Of a stretch of DNA of 64,000 nucleotides, positions 63,147-64,000 are shown piece by piece. This DNA is from Rostratula benghalensis (Eukaryota; Chordata; Aves; Charadriiformes; Rostratulidae). The notes below the pieces were generated by a model. The model worked only from the letters and a program-made list of their open reading frames with translations. It had not been told where the DNA came from and did no database searches. The position numbers were made by a program, and so were the translations under genes. The stretch is from contig VXAI01000342.1 of the NCBI GenBank assembly GCA_013399305.1, positions 502,126 to 566,125 on the forward strand, written 5' to 3'. Numbering within the stretch: the first letter of the stretch is position 1; every line of letters starts with the position of its first letter.

Positions 63147-63218
63147 AAAACCCAGCTGCAAACTTGAATAGCTCAGATGAGAACTTGTACTGGAAGAAAA
63201 CTTTTCAAATTCGAACAG
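63147..63218 (+). CDS. Hypothetical internal exon (unconfirmed)
   Basis: 72 bases between an acceptor (TGCTGCTGTTTCCAG ending 63146) and a donor (CAG then GTAAAA at 63219). Only one frame is open, reading NPAANLNSSDENLYWKKTFQ and on to a split Gly codon; both exon ends are phase 1, so the exon is symmetrical. The next candidate (63620) starts in the same phase. I do not recognise the peptide. Against it: the exon is short, the branch/acceptor is only moderate, and 72-base open frames between AG and GT are frequent by chance. Confidence 0.18.
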
Positions 63219-63402
63219 GTAAAACCCGACTGACTCTCTTGTGGTTTCTGCACCAGCCCAGGCAGGGCTCACCCCCCAGTCATTCTGGCTACCCTTGTAG
63301 CAAGCAGGAAATTCACCTCATCACATCAGCCAGTTGTTTCTGCACAGGGCTTCTCCATGTCTTTTCAGGGACCAAAGAAAAGCATATCTTTGATTCTTAC
63401 TT

Positions 63403-63423
63403 AAAAAAAAAAAAAAAAAAAAA
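63403..63423. repeat. A21 homopolymer
   Basis: Simple A tract, within the putative intron of the candidate gene. Confidence 0.95.
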
Positions 63424-63619
63424 GAAAAGGAAAATAAGCAAACTCTACTTAAGCTCATTTACCAGTGCCATCTATTATATAGCTATACAGAGCAAGAGAA
63501 GATTTCTGTCTAAAGAGAACCTAGAAAAGAATGATGTGAAATAATATCTCACCTTGTTATAGTTATGTTTTTGAAAGATTGCTTCTGCATATCTGTTTTA
63601 TTTCTTTGCTGTGTTTTAG

Positions 63620-63750
63620 GAATGATAGGTCCTCTACTACACATGAGAGGATGCACCACAAACAGTATTTTCAGGACAACGGTCACTCTAAGTCAGAGAC
63701 AAGAGTACGCTCCAAGCAAACACATTGAAGTTAAACTTTGGAGGGAATAA
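63620..63750 (+). CDS. Hypothetical terminal coding exon (unconfirmed)
   Basis: A strong pyrimidine-rich acceptor (CTGTTTTATTTCTTTGCTGTGTTTTAG) ends at 63619. The frame that continues in phase 1 from the candidate exon at 63147 stays open for 43 codons (GMIGPLLHMRGCTTNSIFR at the start) to TAA at 63748-63750. Two AATAAA signals follow at 63768 and 63785, as expected for a last exon. No domain is recognised and length is short, so a non-coding transcript end or coincidence is equally possible. Confidence 0.2.
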
Positions 63751-63767
63751 AATAATTTTAAATACTA

Positions 63768-63790
63768 AATAAAAAATGGTGGGGAATAAA
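63768..63790 (+). terminator. Two AATAAA hexamers, possible polyadenylation signals
   Basis: AATAAA at 63768-63773 and 63785-63790, shortly after the stop of the candidate terminal exon. AATAAA is common in AT-rich DNA, so their value rests on the exon candidate. Confidence 0.25.
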
Positions 63791-64000
63791 AAACTGTGCT
63801 TCAAAAATCCATTTTGTGTTAATTTAAGCACTCGGTTCTAGGAGGATTTGGATCTACTTTCAGTGCCAAAAAATACAATAAGGTTTTCTTATCAGCACAG
63901 GTTTTCTTCCTGACAGCAGCTGAGATTCCCTGACATCAAGACGGGGGAGCAGTGAAAAGGCCTATTCTGAGGAACAGATATATTTATGGACTCTTGTCAG
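63791..64000. other. Unique DNA at window end
   Basis: No feature recognised. Confidence 0.5.

Overview
This 64 kb window looks like nuclear DNA of a bird. The main evidence is about 19 fragments of CR1, the LINE retrotransposon typical of bird and other reptile genomes. Most end in the CR1 tail, repeats of ATTCTATGATTCT, and encode pieces of the C-terminus of CR1 ORF2. The sequence is otherwise mostly AT-rich and unique, with long A/T homopolymers, short microsatellites and three N-filled assembly gaps. By adding my coordinates, CR1 covers about 7 kb, or 11% of the window. Many copies of one subfamily are nearly the same in their last 200 bases, so activity was fairly recent. The density would suit a CR1-rich lineage such as woodpeckers and relatives, but the sequence alone does not fix the species.

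I cannot name any protein-coding gene. Most open frames of 60-250 codons are chance frames, sense or antisense readings of CR1, homopolymer readings or frames through GC-rich DNA. The window therefore reads as intergenic or intronic DNA. Two places deserve a check as exons: 63147-63218 plus 63620-63750 (plus strand, good splice signals, matching phase, followed by two AATAAA signals), and 49247-49332 (a CpG-rich stretch starting with ATG and ending at a near-perfect splice donor). Neither resembles a protein I recognise.

Layout: 1-17.2 kb is unique DNA with ten CR1 pieces, including a chimera at 14227-14443 in which the 5' half of a tRNA-Tyr is joined to a CR1 tail. From 17.2 to 35.8 kb CR1 is almost absent (one short relic), and this zone holds the only CpG-dense DNA (23.6-23.8 and 25.0-25.4 kb, both broken by N) plus several stretches rich in homeodomain-, SOX-, FOX- and RUNX-like motifs. 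That pattern suits a promoter or regulatory block of a developmental gene lying outside the window. From 35.8 to 61 kb CR1 returns (eight pieces) with unique DNA between, including motif-dense stretches near 36.6, 38.4 and 51.3 kb. The last 3 kb is CR1-free, with another motif-dense stretch at 62.5 kb and the two-exon candidate.

The tRNA-Tyr half joined to CR1 is the most unusual single structure: its tRNA part ends exactly before the anticodon, as a cleaved tRNA half would. All regulatory and exon calls are hypotheses from reading the sequence; no alignment or expression data were available.
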